From IMG/VR virus record IMGVR_UViG_3300006033_000878, positions 1-21,445 of that record: 21,445 nucleotides of DNA; one strand, written 5' to 3'. The DNA is from a virus. The position numbers and the translations under genes are program-made. Each line of letters starts with the position of its first letter. The stretch's first letter is position 1. Of the stretch, positions 1 to 7,114 are shown in pieces. The notes beneath the pieces were generated by a model that was not told the DNA's origin, made no database searches, and worked only from the letters and a program-made list of their open reading frames with translations.

Positions 1-21
1 GAGTAAATAGGAAATAACTCG

Positions 22-37
22 AAATCTGTCCAGATTT
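22..37. repeat. 16-bp inverted repeat at window edge
   Basis: Arms AAATCTG and CAGATTT are perfect and separated by two bases. The repeat lies in non-coding DNA downstream of the first leftward gene. It could be an operator or part of a terminator; the sequence gives no further clue. Positions 1-130 otherwise hold GT-rich DNA and a 9-bp inverted repeat (CCCAGCGCT at 62-70, AGCGCTGGG at 107-115), with no gene that I can support. Confidence 0.3.
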
Positions 38-130
38 TGGTTGTGGTTGTGGTCCTGGTTGCCCAGCGCTACTCCTGGTGGAGGGGGCGATTTTGTGGTT
101 AGGGACAGCGCTGGGTGGTGATTGTGGATG

Positions 131-583
131 TCAGTTGCTGCTGTGGAAAATCTCAACCAGCCCGGTCATGCAACCATCCTGGCGAGCGACAAAGCGCGAA
201 CCATCCGGGAACACGACGTTGTGGTCGTCGTCGGTGTCGGCACCCTGGTTGCGAGCCAGGGTTTCAACGGTCTCTTGGAACTCAACCCCCGCGCGCGGCC
301 TCGTTGTCGCCATAAGCGCCGCCAAGGAGACCAGGAAGGCCTTGGCGAGGCCCTGGGTGCCATTAAGGACCACAACCGCCTTCCTGGGCCGGGAAATCGC
401 CCGGATTTTGGGTGGGCGCGGGTCTCTTAGGCTCAAATCGTCCGGGTCCAGACCAATCTCGATTTCCCAGGCGACTTGATCGGAGATGATCCGGTCTCGC
501 ATGGGTGTAGAACGATGCGCCCAGGCTGCCGACGTCGCCGCCGTTTCCCCCGCATGCGCGTAATGCTTGTCATGAATGGGCAT
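131..583 (-). CDS. hypothetical protein, 150 aa
   Basis: I do not recognise this protein. The chosen start is the ATG at 583; an in-frame TTG at 595 would add four residues but falls inside the palindrome at 591-605. The N-terminal third is charged and His-rich. The middle (about residues 60-95) mixes basic residues with a hydrophobic stretch around KAVVVLNGTQGLAKAFLVSLAAL, which is too polar overall to call a membrane helix. The C-terminus is acidic and contains a DDDHNVVFPDGSRF segment. It lies downstream of the 233-aa gene on the same strand, 111 bp away, separated by two hairpins but sharing the same upstream palindrome, so the two are probably controlled by the same factor. Confidence 0.6.
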   Translation of the reverse strand: MPIHDKHYAHAGETAATSAAWAHRSTPMRDRIISDQVAWEIEIGLDPDDLSLRDPRPPKIRAISRPRKAVVVLNGTQGLAKAFLVSLAALMATTRPRAGVEFQETVETLARNQGADTDDDHNVVFPDGSRFVARQDGCMTGLVEIFHSSN

Positions 584-590
584 GGTATAC

Positions 591-605
591 CCCAAACCGT
601 TTGGG
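591..605. promoter_or_regulatory. 15-bp palindromic operator candidate, copy 1
   Basis: CCCAAACCGTTTGGG is a perfect palindrome (7-bp arms, one central base). It ends 7 nt upstream of the ATG at 583, so it overlaps the ribosome-binding region of the leftward 150-aa gene. An identical copy sits at 1422-1436 before the next leftward gene. The similarity continues into the flank on the far side (ATTTGGCGTT here, CTTTGCGTT there), which supports common function or descent. Confidence 0.6.
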
Positions 606-631
606 ATTTGGCGTTACAGAAACGCCGAGAG

Positions 632-683
632 CCCCGCTGACAGCGGGGTTGTGGGCAGGAAGGGGCGGGGCTTGCGCCCCGCC
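632..683 (-). terminator. two tandem GC-rich hairpins
   Basis: Hairpin one has arms CCCCGCT (632-638) and AGCGGGG (642-648) with a 3-nt loop. Hairpin two has arms GGCGGGGC (664-671) and GCCCCGCC (676-683) with loop TTGC. Both lie just past the stop codon at 695 of the leftward 233-aa gene. Neither has a long T tract on the minus strand, so termination may be weak or factor-dependent. Confidence 0.5.
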
Positions 684-694
684 TTACCTTGGGC

Positions 695-1396
695 TTAGGC
701 CGCCTTGCGAGGCGCCTTAGCCTCTTCGCGCTTGGCCTCCGCCGCCTTGGCGTCCAAGGCCGCCAAGGCGTCCCGGACCTTCTGCACCATGTCATGGGCG
801 GCCAAGGCCTCGCCCAAGCTGGTGGCGTCCATGCCCGCCATGACTTCCCACAAGCTGGTGACGGTGGGGGCTTCGCCTTCCGCCTTGGCTTCGCCTTCCG
901 CCTTGGCCTTGTCCTTGACCTTGCGCGGCGCACGTTCCGACGGCGGACCACCGCGCTTGATATCGTTTATCGTGCCCCACAAGGCGCGAATGCGCTGCAC
1001 AATGGACCCGTTGCCCCAATCTTCGGGGTTGTCCACCGCGCCGAAATTCAGCATTTCGACGAAACCAAGGGTGGGCGCCGCTTCGCGGTTTTCGCCTTCC
1101 TTCCAAGCGATGAAGGCGCCAGCCGCATTGACGGGCACAACGTCAGCGAAGCGCCAATCATCGGCAACAATCTGCGCCTTGCGCATATACTCTTCGATGG
1201 TGGCGGGGGAGTGTTCGCCGTTCTTCATGAGGCGAATGGATAAGGTGCGCTTGCGAACCTCGGCGGTTTTCTTGTCGTGCGCATCATGGATCAGGTAGGC
1301 CGCACGAGCGATGAAATCCCAACCACCGCGAAGAAAGTTTTCGCCAGCGGTCACAGCGGAAGACACCATGGTGTCGGGGGTGAATTTGGTAGCCAT
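695..1396 (-). CDS. hypothetical protein with Ala/Lys/Glu-rich tail, 233 aa
   Basis: I do not recognise the family. Start ATG at 1396 follows an AGAGG ribosome-binding site; a longer open frame to 1519 has no such support. Residues 1-150 look globular, with a DWRFADVVPVNAAGAF segment and a following FIAWKEGENR. Residues 160-233 are low-complexity and strongly charged, with a duplicated AKAEGE unit and an Ala/Lys/Glu-rich end reminiscent of nucleic-acid-binding or histone-like tails; that comparison is compositional only. The palindrome at 1422-1436 lies 25 nt upstream of the start codon, a position where a repressor could block transcription. The leftward orientation separates it from the early rightward block. 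Confidence 0.7.
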   Translation of the reverse strand: MATKFTPDTMVSSAVTAGENFLRGGWDFIARAAYLIHDAHDKKTAEVRKRTLSIRLMKNGEHSPATIEEYMRKAQIVADDWRFADVVPVNAAGAFIAWKEGENREAAPTLGFVEMLNFGAVDNPEDWGNGSIVQRIRALWGTINDIKRGGPPSERAPRKVKDKAKAEGEAKAEGEAPTVTSLWEVMAGMDATSLGEALAAHDMVQKVRDALAALDAKAAEAKREEAKAPRKAA

Positions 1397-1421
1397 TTTG
1401 TTAACCTCTTGGTTGTGAAAA

Positions 1422-1436
1422 CCCAAACCGTTTGGG
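1422..1436. promoter_or_regulatory. 15-bp palindromic operator candidate, copy 2
   Basis: This is an exact second copy of CCCAAACCGTTTGGG, located upstream of the ATG at 1396. Two perfect 15-bp palindromes at equivalent places before two same-strand genes are best read as operators for one DNA-binding protein. The XRE-type regulator encoded at 1860 is the obvious candidate in the window, but the pairing is inference. Confidence 0.6.
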
Positions 1437-1859
1437 CTTTGCGTTGTGGACATACTTGCGCATACGCTCCTTGCCATCAGGACAAAGAAAACTGGTGCCC
1501 CAAGCGGGGGCGCACGCACAAGTGGTATGCAATCCTCAAAGAGCAGGGCTTGCGCCCGTCGGGTTGGCCTCTCGCCTTATCGACACCACCCTTATATACC
1601 ATGCTAATTGTGCTATCAATAGAACAATATTCCTATTTAGGCCATGCACCAGGGTGTGCATAGGACGCAAAGCCTAGCTTTACAACGTGCACGTGCGCGT
1701 GCGAAGGGGTGCACCCTTTTTTGTATAGGAAAAAAGACCTAGAGTAGCGAGAACCCGCCCCTAACTCCGAGCCAAATTTTGATTTTTCAGGATACTATTA
1801 CCCTATTGACCACCACACCCACACCCATATACAGTACAAATATCACATAGGAGAGCATC
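1437..1859. other. divergent non-coding control region
   Basis: No convincing gene lies here. The stretch is AT-richer than its surroundings around 1600-1680 and 1720-1850 and separates the leftward pair from the rightward block. It contains a 10-bp palindrome ACGTGCACGT (1685-1694), a short hairpin AAGGGG-TGCA-CCCTTT followed by T's (1704-1722) that looks like a weak rightward terminator or attenuator, and a promoter for the XRE gene (listed separately). The open frames crossing it have protein sequences that look random. Confidence 0.5.
1806..1833 (+). promoter_or_regulatory. sigma-70-like promoter for the early block
   Basis: TTGACC at 1806-1811 and TATACA at 1828-1833 are separated by 16 bp. 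They lie about 27 bp before the TAGGAGAG ribosome-binding site (1848-1855) of the XRE gene. The boxes are near consensus and sit where a promoter is required, but no start site can be seen from sequence. Confidence 0.5.
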
Positions 1860-2126
1860 TTGCGTTACATCCCCGAACCCCATGTCCTCCGCGCCGCCCG
1901 CGTCCTCCTCGGCACCAGCCTGGAGGCTGCCGCCACCGAGATGGATATATCCCGCACGAACTTGAACAACATCGAGATCGGTCGCATCAACGCCCGCATC
2001 GACACCCTGTTCAAGATCACGGATTACCTGGAAGCCAAGGGCGTCGAGTTCGCCCCTGGTGGCTGGGTCCGCCTCACCAACGCCGTGACCAAGAAGTCTC
2101 ACAAGACCCCCGGAGACCCGGAATGA
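1860..2126 (+). CDS. XRE-family helix-turn-helix regulator, 88 aa
   Basis: This is probably a DNA-binding repressor controlling the early genes or the lytic decision. Residues 8-60 follow the XRE pattern of many alphaproteobacterial regulators: a helix RAARVLLGTSLEAAATEM, the recognition helix SRTNLNNIEIGR, and a third helix ending in DYLEAKGVEF followed by GGWVRL. That ending, AGVEF..GGG..VRL in relatives, is characteristic. The start is TTG at 1860, chosen because the frame has no earlier start and a strong TAGGAGAG lies 4-5 nt upstream; a TTG start would keep the level low. It is the first gene of the block and its stop overlaps the next start (ATGA). Likely targets are the two 15-bp palindromes or the upstream control region. 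The fold is confident, the role is inferred. Confidence 0.85.
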   Translation: MRYIPEPHVLRAARVLLGTSLEAAATEMDISRTNLNNIEIGRINARIDTLFKITDYLEAKGVEFAPGGWVRLTNAVTKKSHKTPGDPE

Positions 2127-2464
2127 CGATCCTCGAAATCATCACCAGAGCCCAGCTCGAAGCGTTGAACGCCAACGGCTACAGCATCGTTCAGACCTCT
2201 CTCCTGGAAGAGGTGGTGGGCTACGCCAACTCCCTCGCCACCGCGCAGGAAGACGCCCTGGATGAGGATCACGCCATCCAGAACGAGCAGACCCTGATGA
2301 AGCTCTGCCTGGACCACAACATCAACCTGACCCTGGAGGACGACAACCCCGACGAAGCCGAGATCATCCTCACCCATCCCGACGGTAAGGAACTCCGCAT
2401 CCCGTTCGGCAGCCAGTTCACCGACGAGACCTTGGCCAAGGCCCGAGAGATGTTCACGCCATGA
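2123..2464 (+). CDS. hypothetical early protein, 113 aa
   Basis: No family recognised. The protein is acidic, predicted mostly helical at the N-terminus (MTILEIITRAQLEALNANG), with a DEDHAIQNEQTL segment and then a short beta-like stretch ending HPDGKELRIPFGSQF before a terminal helix. The ATG overlaps the XRE stop by four bases and its own stop overlaps the next start, so translation is probably coupled along the block. No signal peptide or membrane segment is visible. Small acidic early proteins in phages are often host-takeover or anti-defence factors, but nothing here shows that directly. Confidence 0.75.
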   Translation: MTILEIITRAQLEALNANGYSIVQTSLLEEVVGYANSLATAQEDALDEDHAIQNEQTLMKLCLDHNINLTLEDDNPDEAEIILTHPDGKELRIPFGSQFTDETLAKAREMFTP

Positions 2465-2661
2465 CCAAACCGCACTGCCCCTACTGTGGTCGCCAGATGT
2501 TCACGCCGAACCCGACCGCGCCCACCACCATGGACCCTTTCATCCTCCCGGAGCTTCCACCACGCTTCCGCCTCAACGGCGTCCCCGTGGAAGTCGTCAC
2601 CATCACCGACGACGACGACACGGCCACATCGATGATCACCGTCCGCCCACTGCTCTACTAG
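2461..2661 (+). CDS. small zinc-knuckle-like protein, 66 aa
   Basis: The N-terminus reads MTKPHCPYCGRQM, a single CxxC knuckle with a flanking His, as in half of a zinc ribbon. There is no second CxxC, so metal binding would need the His, a dimer or a partner. The rest is Pro-rich (residues 16-38) followed by a beta-like segment and an acidic run TDDDDT. It overlaps the preceding gene by four bases, as is usual in this block. Function unknown. Confidence 0.65.
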   Translation: MTKPHCPYCGRQMFTPNPTAPTTMDPFILPELPPRFRLNGVPVEVVTITDDDDTATSMITVRPLLY

Positions 2662-2671
2662 GACCACCACC

Positions 2672-2884
2672 ATGGAAGATTCGACCCTGCGGGTGCCGCT
2701 GGACAAGCTGCCGATCTCCCTCGACCACCTCATCAACACCATCGAGACCAACAAGAGCTTGGTCAGTCTCATAGGCATCAATCTGTTCATCAACGAGTTG
2801 GAGGTCTATTACCCGAGAGGCTCGAAGAAGCCTTGGGTGTGTCTCCAGTTCACCGTCTACGACACAGATCGGGTGCCGTCATGA
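2672..2884 (+). CDS. hypothetical early protein, 70 aa
   Basis: No family recognised. The frame opens 10 nt after the previous stop with AGGA eight bases before the ATG. The predicted protein has a helical first half (DHLINTIETNKSLVSLIGI) and a second half that looks like beta strands (LEVYYPRGSKKPWVCLQFTVYD). The stop overlaps the start of the following gene. It is one of seven unknown small genes cotranscribed with the XRE regulator. Confidence 0.65.
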   Translation: MEDSTLRVPLDKLPISLDHLINTIETNKSLVSLIGINLFINELEVYYPRGSKKPWVCLQFTVYDTDRVPS

Positions 2885-3111
2885 CCACCAAGACCTACGT
2901 CGTTACTGAGGTGACTGTCCAGTTTCAGCAGGGTCAGAACCTCATGACGCTCACGAGCCCCGAACTGGACCTGGATGAGGTCGCTCCTGGGACCATCATC
3001 AACGTCACCTGCCAAAACCTGGGCATTTACGAAAAACCGTTCTTCGCATGGTGGGGGAGCCAATATGACCCCAACAGTCGTCTCTTTGCCGAAGTGGAAC
3101 CATCAGCATGA
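2881..3111 (+). CDS. hypothetical early protein, 76 aa
   Basis: No family recognised. I chose the ATG at 2881, which overlaps the preceding stop as ATGA; the frame is open upstream to 2833 but that part is antisense-like reading of the neighbour's coding frame. The sequence alternates beta-like segments (KTYVVTEVTVQFQQ, PGTIINVTCQNL) and ends with an aromatic patch PFFAWWGSQYDP. It looks like a small beta-sandwich or barrel protein, but no function follows. Confidence 0.65.
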   Translation: MTTKTYVVTEVTVQFQQGQNLMTLTSPELDLDEVAPGTIINVTCQNLGIYEKPFFAWWGSQYDPNSRLFAEVEPSA

Positions 3112-3380
3112 CCACCGAGCCGCCATACCCCCTCGACAACGACCACTCGCCAAATGACCCCGGCAACCGTCTGCGCGAGAGGATGAACGCCATCACCACG
3201 CCGGGGAGCCTCGACAACAGCGAAGGCTCACGCATCCTCAGTGATCTACTTTACACCGCCGAGGAGCGCGACATCCTACCGTTCCGCGTCGATGCTGCCG
3301 ACGCCCTGGCCATTTGGCGACTGGTCGAGATCGCCAAGGCCACCAAGTTCCTCGACGATATCGATGAGCTGAGGATGTAA
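3108..3380 (+). CDS. hypothetical early protein, 90 aa
   Basis: No family recognised. Residues 1-40 are polar and probably disordered; residues 41-90 are predicted helical (SRILSDLLYTAEERDI, DALAIWRLVEIAKATKFLDDIDEL) and acidic. It overlaps the previous stop by four bases and is followed after two bases by the next gene. The architecture, a disordered lead and an acidic helical end, is common among small phage proteins that bind host factors, which is inference only. Confidence 0.65.
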   Translation: MTTEPPYPLDNDHSPNDPGNRLRERMNAITTPGSLDNSEGSRILSDLLYTAEERDILPFRVDAADALAIWRLVEIAKATKFLDDIDELRM

Positions 3381-3382
3381 CG

Positions 3383-3601
3383 ATGATCACCTACCCTCCG
3401 GTCGACACCATCGTCCTGACCTGGGATGATTACCACCTCCTGTTCGGTCACATCACCAAGGACCCACACGACCTCGTTGGCAAACACCTCAAGAGCCCTC
3501 GGCTGTTCCCGATCCCCGACCTGACCATCTTCGTCAACAGTGTCGACTACACCCGCGACCACGTCACGGCTACCTACACCATCCTGGAGCCCCAATCATG
3601 A
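3383..3601 (+). CDS. hypothetical early protein, 72 aa
   Basis: No family recognised. The ORF starts two bases after the previous stop (TAACG ATG) and its stop overlaps the next ATG. The protein has beta-like ends (PPVDTIVLTWDDYHLLFG and VTATYTILEPQ) around a Pro-rich centre. No cysteine, signal or membrane segment is present. The tight packing supports a real gene in the same transcript. Confidence 0.6.
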   Translation: MITYPPVDTIVLTWDDYHLLFGHITKDPHDLVGKHLKSPRLFPIPDLTIFVNSVDYTRDHVTATYTILEPQS

Positions 3602-4161
3602 GCCGCTCACGCCGCATGATCTTCCCCGACCCCCAGTCCCTCCGTGATCTCATCGGCCCTGATGACAGCATCACCGTCGGCTATGACCTCTTCAGCGACA
3701 ACATCCGCGTCGATATCTGGTCTGCCCCACCCGACCTGGCTGTCCATTCCCGAACCATCCCTGGCACAGCCTTCCGTCAGGCCCACATCTGCCTGATCAC
3801 CTCCACCGTCGAGCTGATGATGACCGACATCAAGCGCCATCGGCGGAACAAGTTCACCTTTGACCATCTCGTGTCGCCGCCCACCATGGTGGGTCCTGAA
3901 TACGTCGTTCCCTTCAGCTCCGAGATGGCCAAGAGGGTGGCCAAGGCTCGGCTCGAGCACGAAGAAGCGCTCCTTTCCAAGATGTTGGAGGAGTGGAACA
4001 AACACTACCGAGGCCAGGAACCAAACGTTCTCTACAGCAAGTCCGATGGCACCGTCCTCGGCCTCACCCTGGTCACCGATCCGAACAACATCGTGGTCAA
4101 GCGCCCCGCCACCTCCCCCACCAAGATCGACATCGGCGTCAGGTTTGACCCCGTCTCGTGA
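3598..4161 (+). CDS. hypothetical early protein, 187 aa
   Basis: This is the last and largest unknown gene of the rightward block. No family recognised. Residues 1-75 have alternating beta-like and loop segments (DDSITVGYDLFSDNIRVDIWSAPPDLAV); residues 105-145 form a charged, probably coiled helix (SEMAKRVAKARLEHEEALLSK and following); the C-terminus again looks beta-rich with VLGLTLVTDPNNIVVKRP. It overlaps the previous stop by four bases. About 10 nt after its stop begin the two hairpins that end the block. A structural fold comparison would be the way to place it. Confidence 0.7.
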   Translation: MSRSRRMIFPDPQSLRDLIGPDDSITVGYDLFSDNIRVDIWSAPPDLAVHSRTIPGTAFRQAHICLITSTVELMMTDIKRHRRNKFTFDHLVSPPTMVGPEYVVPFSSEMAKRVAKARLEHEEALLSKMLEEWNKHYRGQEPNVLYSKSDGTVLGLTLVTDPNNIVVKRPATSPTKIDIGVRFDPVS

Positions 4162-4173
4162 GATCCAAATCGG

Positions 4174-4209
4174 TTTGTGTCTCAAAAAGTCCCATCCGTG
4201 AGACACAAA
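4174..4209. repeat. 11-bp inverted repeat before the terminator
   Basis: Arms TTTGTGTCTCA (4174-4184) and TGAGACACAAA (4199-4209) are perfect, with a 14-nt loop. The hairpin lies between the stop of the rightward block and the bidirectional terminator. It may strengthen termination, or protect the 3' end of the early transcript from exonucleases. Confidence 0.6.
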
Positions 4210-4212
4210 AAG

Positions 4213-4244
4213 AGGCCCGCACCATCAATTGATGGTGCGGGCCT
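4213..4244. terminator. bidirectional terminator, 32-bp perfect palindrome
   Basis: Arms AGGCCCGCACCATCAA and TTGATGGTGCGGGCCT pair without a mismatch. On the minus strand the stem is followed by CTTTTTGTG, a good T tract, so it should end the leftward replication transcript. On the plus strand the tract TAGTTTC is weaker. It sits between two convergent blocks. Positions 4245-4413 hold no gene that I can support apart from the doubtful overlapping frame discussed in the findings. Confidence 0.85.
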
Positions 4245-4413
4245 AGTTTCATGACCACAAGATAAGGTAGATCAGTCCGAAACCATTCCTAATCCTTCTC
4301 GTCGTCCTTGTCCATTACAGGTCCACAGACCCGACCGTTCCTGACACGCCATCCCTCCGACATGAAGTCCCGGAGGAGGTCGAAAGCTTCGACGAACTTG
4401 ACCTTGACCTCCC

Positions 4414-6864
4414 CTACTTCCTCGCTGTGTGTGCATCCAGGACTGTGAGGCCATAGTACCCAGTCTCCTGGAAGCCGCTCACGGAACTCAGCATAACTTC
4501 CCTGAACCCGAGAATCGGGGCCAACTGGCGCATCTTCGCCATAAAGGTGGGAAACAAAACAGGCCGCGCAGCCATACTTGCGGTAAAACTGTGGTATTCG
4601 TCGAACACGTCCCGTGCCGAGATAGCGGTCAATGTCGAGCTGCCAGTCGGCCCAGGATTTCCGGGACAAGGGGTCACTTTGATCCGTTGCCCGGTTTGGA
4701 GAAAAAAATAGATGCTGTCCTGCCCGGCCAGCAAATCCCGAATACGGGTTTCATGAGAGGAGGGGAGGGAATAGCAGTTGCGGTCCTGCAAGCGACCCAT
4801 GACCTGGACGGCCCAGGCCACGATGGCTTCACGCTCTTCCGCGATAATGTCGTCCGCCAGATTGACGTTGCGCTTGTCTTCCGGGAACTTGTTCAGGAAG
4901 GAGAGGATCATCCACCGCCGCAGGAAGCCTTCGGACATATCATCCGACATCGGCAGGTAATTCGAGGCGAACCAGTGGGCGCAGGTAGGGTAGAAGCGGA
5001 AAATCTGCTGCCCCTTGTGTTGCCCAGGCATGGTTTCACCCGCGACCACCTGCTTGAATACCTGCCCGTCGATCTTCTTCTTCTCGTGCAGCTCGCCACC
5101 GATGTTCAGCAGCTTTCCAGCGAGCTGCGCGGGGGCGAATTTGTCGCCCCAGCTATCGGGTGGAATGGCCGAGATGCGGTCGGAAGGCAACAGCCCTTCG
5201 ATGATCCGCAACAGGACCGACTTACCCGAGTGAGCCACACCATAGAGCAAGATTGCACGGTTCATCTTGGTGGCGATGCCGAACAAGGTGGCACAGATGG
5301 CCTCGCGTAGGGACTCGATCTTCTCCAGATAATCATCGTCATGGCCCCAGGCGTCCCGCAGGAAGGCAAAGAAGCGCGGAGCCATCGTCTCGTGGCCAGC
5401 CATATACTGATAGGGCAGGCGATAGGTCATCCCGAAGGCGGGATTGTGGTCGTGAAGCCGCAGATCAGGGGTCAGGAACCCATTGGCGAAGTTGACGCCC
5501 GTGGTGGCAACCTCGGCCAAACTCCGCTGGGACAGGGTGGCGAAGGTCCTCACGACGGCCACATAGTCAGCGTTACGCTTGCAGACCGGGAAGTTGGCAT
5601 AGTTCTGGACCACGTAGGCCTGCAATTCCCACTCGGGCTTGTTGGTCCAGAACGAACCTTCCCACTCCCAGAACTGCTGCATGTGGAAGCGGACGTCACC
5701 CAGCTTGTCCTTCATGTGCTCGGCGATCTCGGCATGGCTTTCGCCATTCAGACCCCGGTTGCGCATCTTGTTCAGCTCACGACGCAGCGTGGCGAGCTGC
5801 AACTTGAGGCCCGAGATGTGGCAGACCATCTTCAGGATCTGTTCTTCCTGGAGCTTGGTCAGGCTGGGAGACCGCTTCACCCGCTCCAGCGTGGAGTGAA
5901 CCGCGTTCATCTTGTCCTGCATGGACACAGCCACGTCCAGATCGCTCTGGAGGATGTCCATGATCTCTTCGTAGGACCGTTCCTGCTCATCCGCGTCGAA
6001 ATCGACGCCCAAGGACTGTTTGTCCTCGTCCGTCAGGCCCTTGTCCCACCCGGAACGCAGCACCAGTTCATCCTCACGCACACTTTTGGTAAGGAAGCGG
6101 ATCAGCTTCTTGACCCCGTCCTTGGGGTCCAAATTGTCCCCAACCACCTGCTCTGTGAAGGTTTCGGGCCACGCTTCGACGCCCCGGATGGCTTCCAGCA
6201 GGGTCAGACGCCCCTTGATCACGTCCGAGGCGTACATACCGCAGACCGAGGCGTACTTGGTGTCGCGGCTGCTCTTGGGAACCCATTCGGTCAGACGGGA
6301 ATAGCCCGAGACCGACAGCTTGACGCCCTTCAGACCCAGCGCCGCCCGCAGGTTCTTCTCGAAGTCCAGCGGCAGCTTGGGCAGTCGGGCGACCACGTCC
6401 AACAGTCCGCAATTGGCCGTGTATTCCAGCCCGGTGTCCGGGTGGATCGACGGCGGCAACACGACCTGGGTGCCCGTGGACAACAGCTCGCAGATGGTTT
6501 GACCACCCATATCCTTGATGCGGAAGGTCTTCTCGCCGTTGAAGCGGAAGGCCGCGACATAGCCCTTCTTGCCGACGCGCTTCCACGGCGACTTGACGGG
6601 CATCATCTCTTCGATGGTCTCGATGACCTTGCCGTCGAGGGTATCGACGTCGAACGCCACGACACCCGAGGCCGGTCCCAGAGGCAGACCGATGTTGCCA
6701 GCGCCATGGACGCTCAACCAACTGTTCTGCTCATCCTCGGTGGGCATCCGCGACCCGAATTGCGACCAATCGAGGATCGCGGGGCGCTTCTGCTTCGGCC
6801 AGAGAGGGATGACAGGGAGCCCTGTGGCCCAATATTGTGGTGCCAGCGTGCCAAAAATACCCAT
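4414..6864 (-). CDS. primase-polymerase / SF3 helicase replication protein, 816 aa
   Basis: This is the phage replicative protein: an N-terminal primase-polymerase domain and a C-terminal D5-like superfamily 3 helicase. Residues 1-170 match the bifunctional primase-polymerase family, with GLPVIPLWPKQKRP, the metal-binding DxD in VVAFDVDTLDG (about 67-77) and VVLPPSIHPDTGLEY (134-148). The helicase has Walker A GVAHSGKS (542-549), Walker B-like LLNIGGEL (585-592), sensor FASNYLP (around 635) and a likely arginine finger in FLRRWMIL. Between them (300-390) lies a long charged helical linker. The His usually found in the primase motif before the second strand is not evident; the segment reads GKKGYVAAFRF. 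The start is ATG at 6864, one base after the upstream stop with GGGAG before it. It would prime and unwind DNA at the phage origin. Confidence 0.9.
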   Translation of the reverse strand: MGIFGTLAPQYWATGLPVIPLWPKQKRPAILDWSQFGSRMPTEDEQNSWLSVHGAGNIGLPLGPASGVVAFDVDTLDGKVIETIEEMMPVKSPWKRVGKKGYVAAFRFNGEKTFRIKDMGGQTICELLSTGTQVVLPPSIHPDTGLEYTANCGLLDVVARLPKLPLDFEKNLRAALGLKGVKLSVSGYSRLTEWVPKSSRDTKYASVCGMYASDVIKGRLTLLEAIRGVEAWPETFTEQVVGDNLDPKDGVKKLIRFLTKSVREDELVLRSGWDKGLTDEDKQSLGVDFDADEQERSYEEIMDILQSDLDVAVSMQDKMNAVHSTLERVKRSPSLTKLQEEQILKMVCHISGLKLQLATLRRELNKMRNRGLNGESHAEIAEHMKDKLGDVRFHMQQFWEWEGSFWTNKPEWELQAYVVQNYANFPVCKRNADYVAVVRTFATLSQRSLAEVATTGVNFANGFLTPDLRLHDHNPAFGMTYRLPYQYMAGHETMAPRFFAFLRDAWGHDDDYLEKIESLREAICATLFGIATKMNRAILLYGVAHSGKSVLLRIIEGLLPSDRISAIPPDSWGDKFAPAQLAGKLLNIGGELHEKKKIDGQVFKQVVAGETMPGQHKGQQIFRFYPTCAHWFASNYLPMSDDMSEGFLRRWMILSFLNKFPEDKRNVNLADDIIAEEREAIVAWAVQVMGRLQDRNCYSLPSSHETRIRDLLAGQDSIYFFLQTGQRIKVTPCPGNPGPTGSSTLTAISARDVFDEYHSFTASMAARPVLFPTFMAKMRQLAPILGFREVMLSSVSGFQETGYYGLTVLDAHTARK

Positions 6865-6865
6865 A

Positions 6866-7114
6866 TCAGGCTCCCGTCGAGACGGACAGCTCACCGGAAA
6901 CGGCCAGCAACTCGACCACGTAATCAGTGGCCATGCGGAACGGCATCTCGACCAGAAGACCGTCCTGGATCTTCTTCACCTTCTTGGCTCCGAAAATCAG
7001 GAAGGCATCCTCCAGACGGTCGCTATCGATCAAGTGACCACCCTCCGTGGTGACCCGAAGGGACACCCCGTCCACCTCGCGGCGCACGAACACCTTCAAT
7101 TTCTCCAACATCAC
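6866..7114 (-). CDS. hypothetical protein, 82 aa
   Basis: No family recognised. The GTG at 7114 overlaps the upstream stop (GTGA); an ATG at 7111 gives one residue fewer and better spacing to GGGAG, so either may be used. The protein is mixed alpha/beta (LKVFVRREVDGVSLRVTTEGG, then AFLIFGAKKVKKIQDGLLVEM). Its stop is one base before the primase-helicase start, so the two are translationally coupled. Given the position, a replication accessory role is plausible but unproven. Confidence 0.7.
   Translation of the reverse strand: MMLEKLKVFVRREVDGVSLRVTTEGGHLIDSDRLEDAFLIFGAKKVKKIQDGLLVEMPFRMATDYVVELLAVSGELSVSTGA

Noticed and set aside
78-479. + strand frames at the window start
   Set aside because: They are antisense to the leftward 150-aa gene and look like shadow translations rich in Arg, Ser and Trp.
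1277-1677. + strand frames across the divergent region
   Set aside because: They have no ribosome-binding site, cross the palindrome and promoter region and overlap the 5' end of a supported leftward gene.
5341-7053. 570-codon open frame on the + strand
   Set aside because: It is antisense to the primase-helicase, which has clear motifs. Long antisense frames are common in GC-rich genes, and the translation has no recognisable domain.
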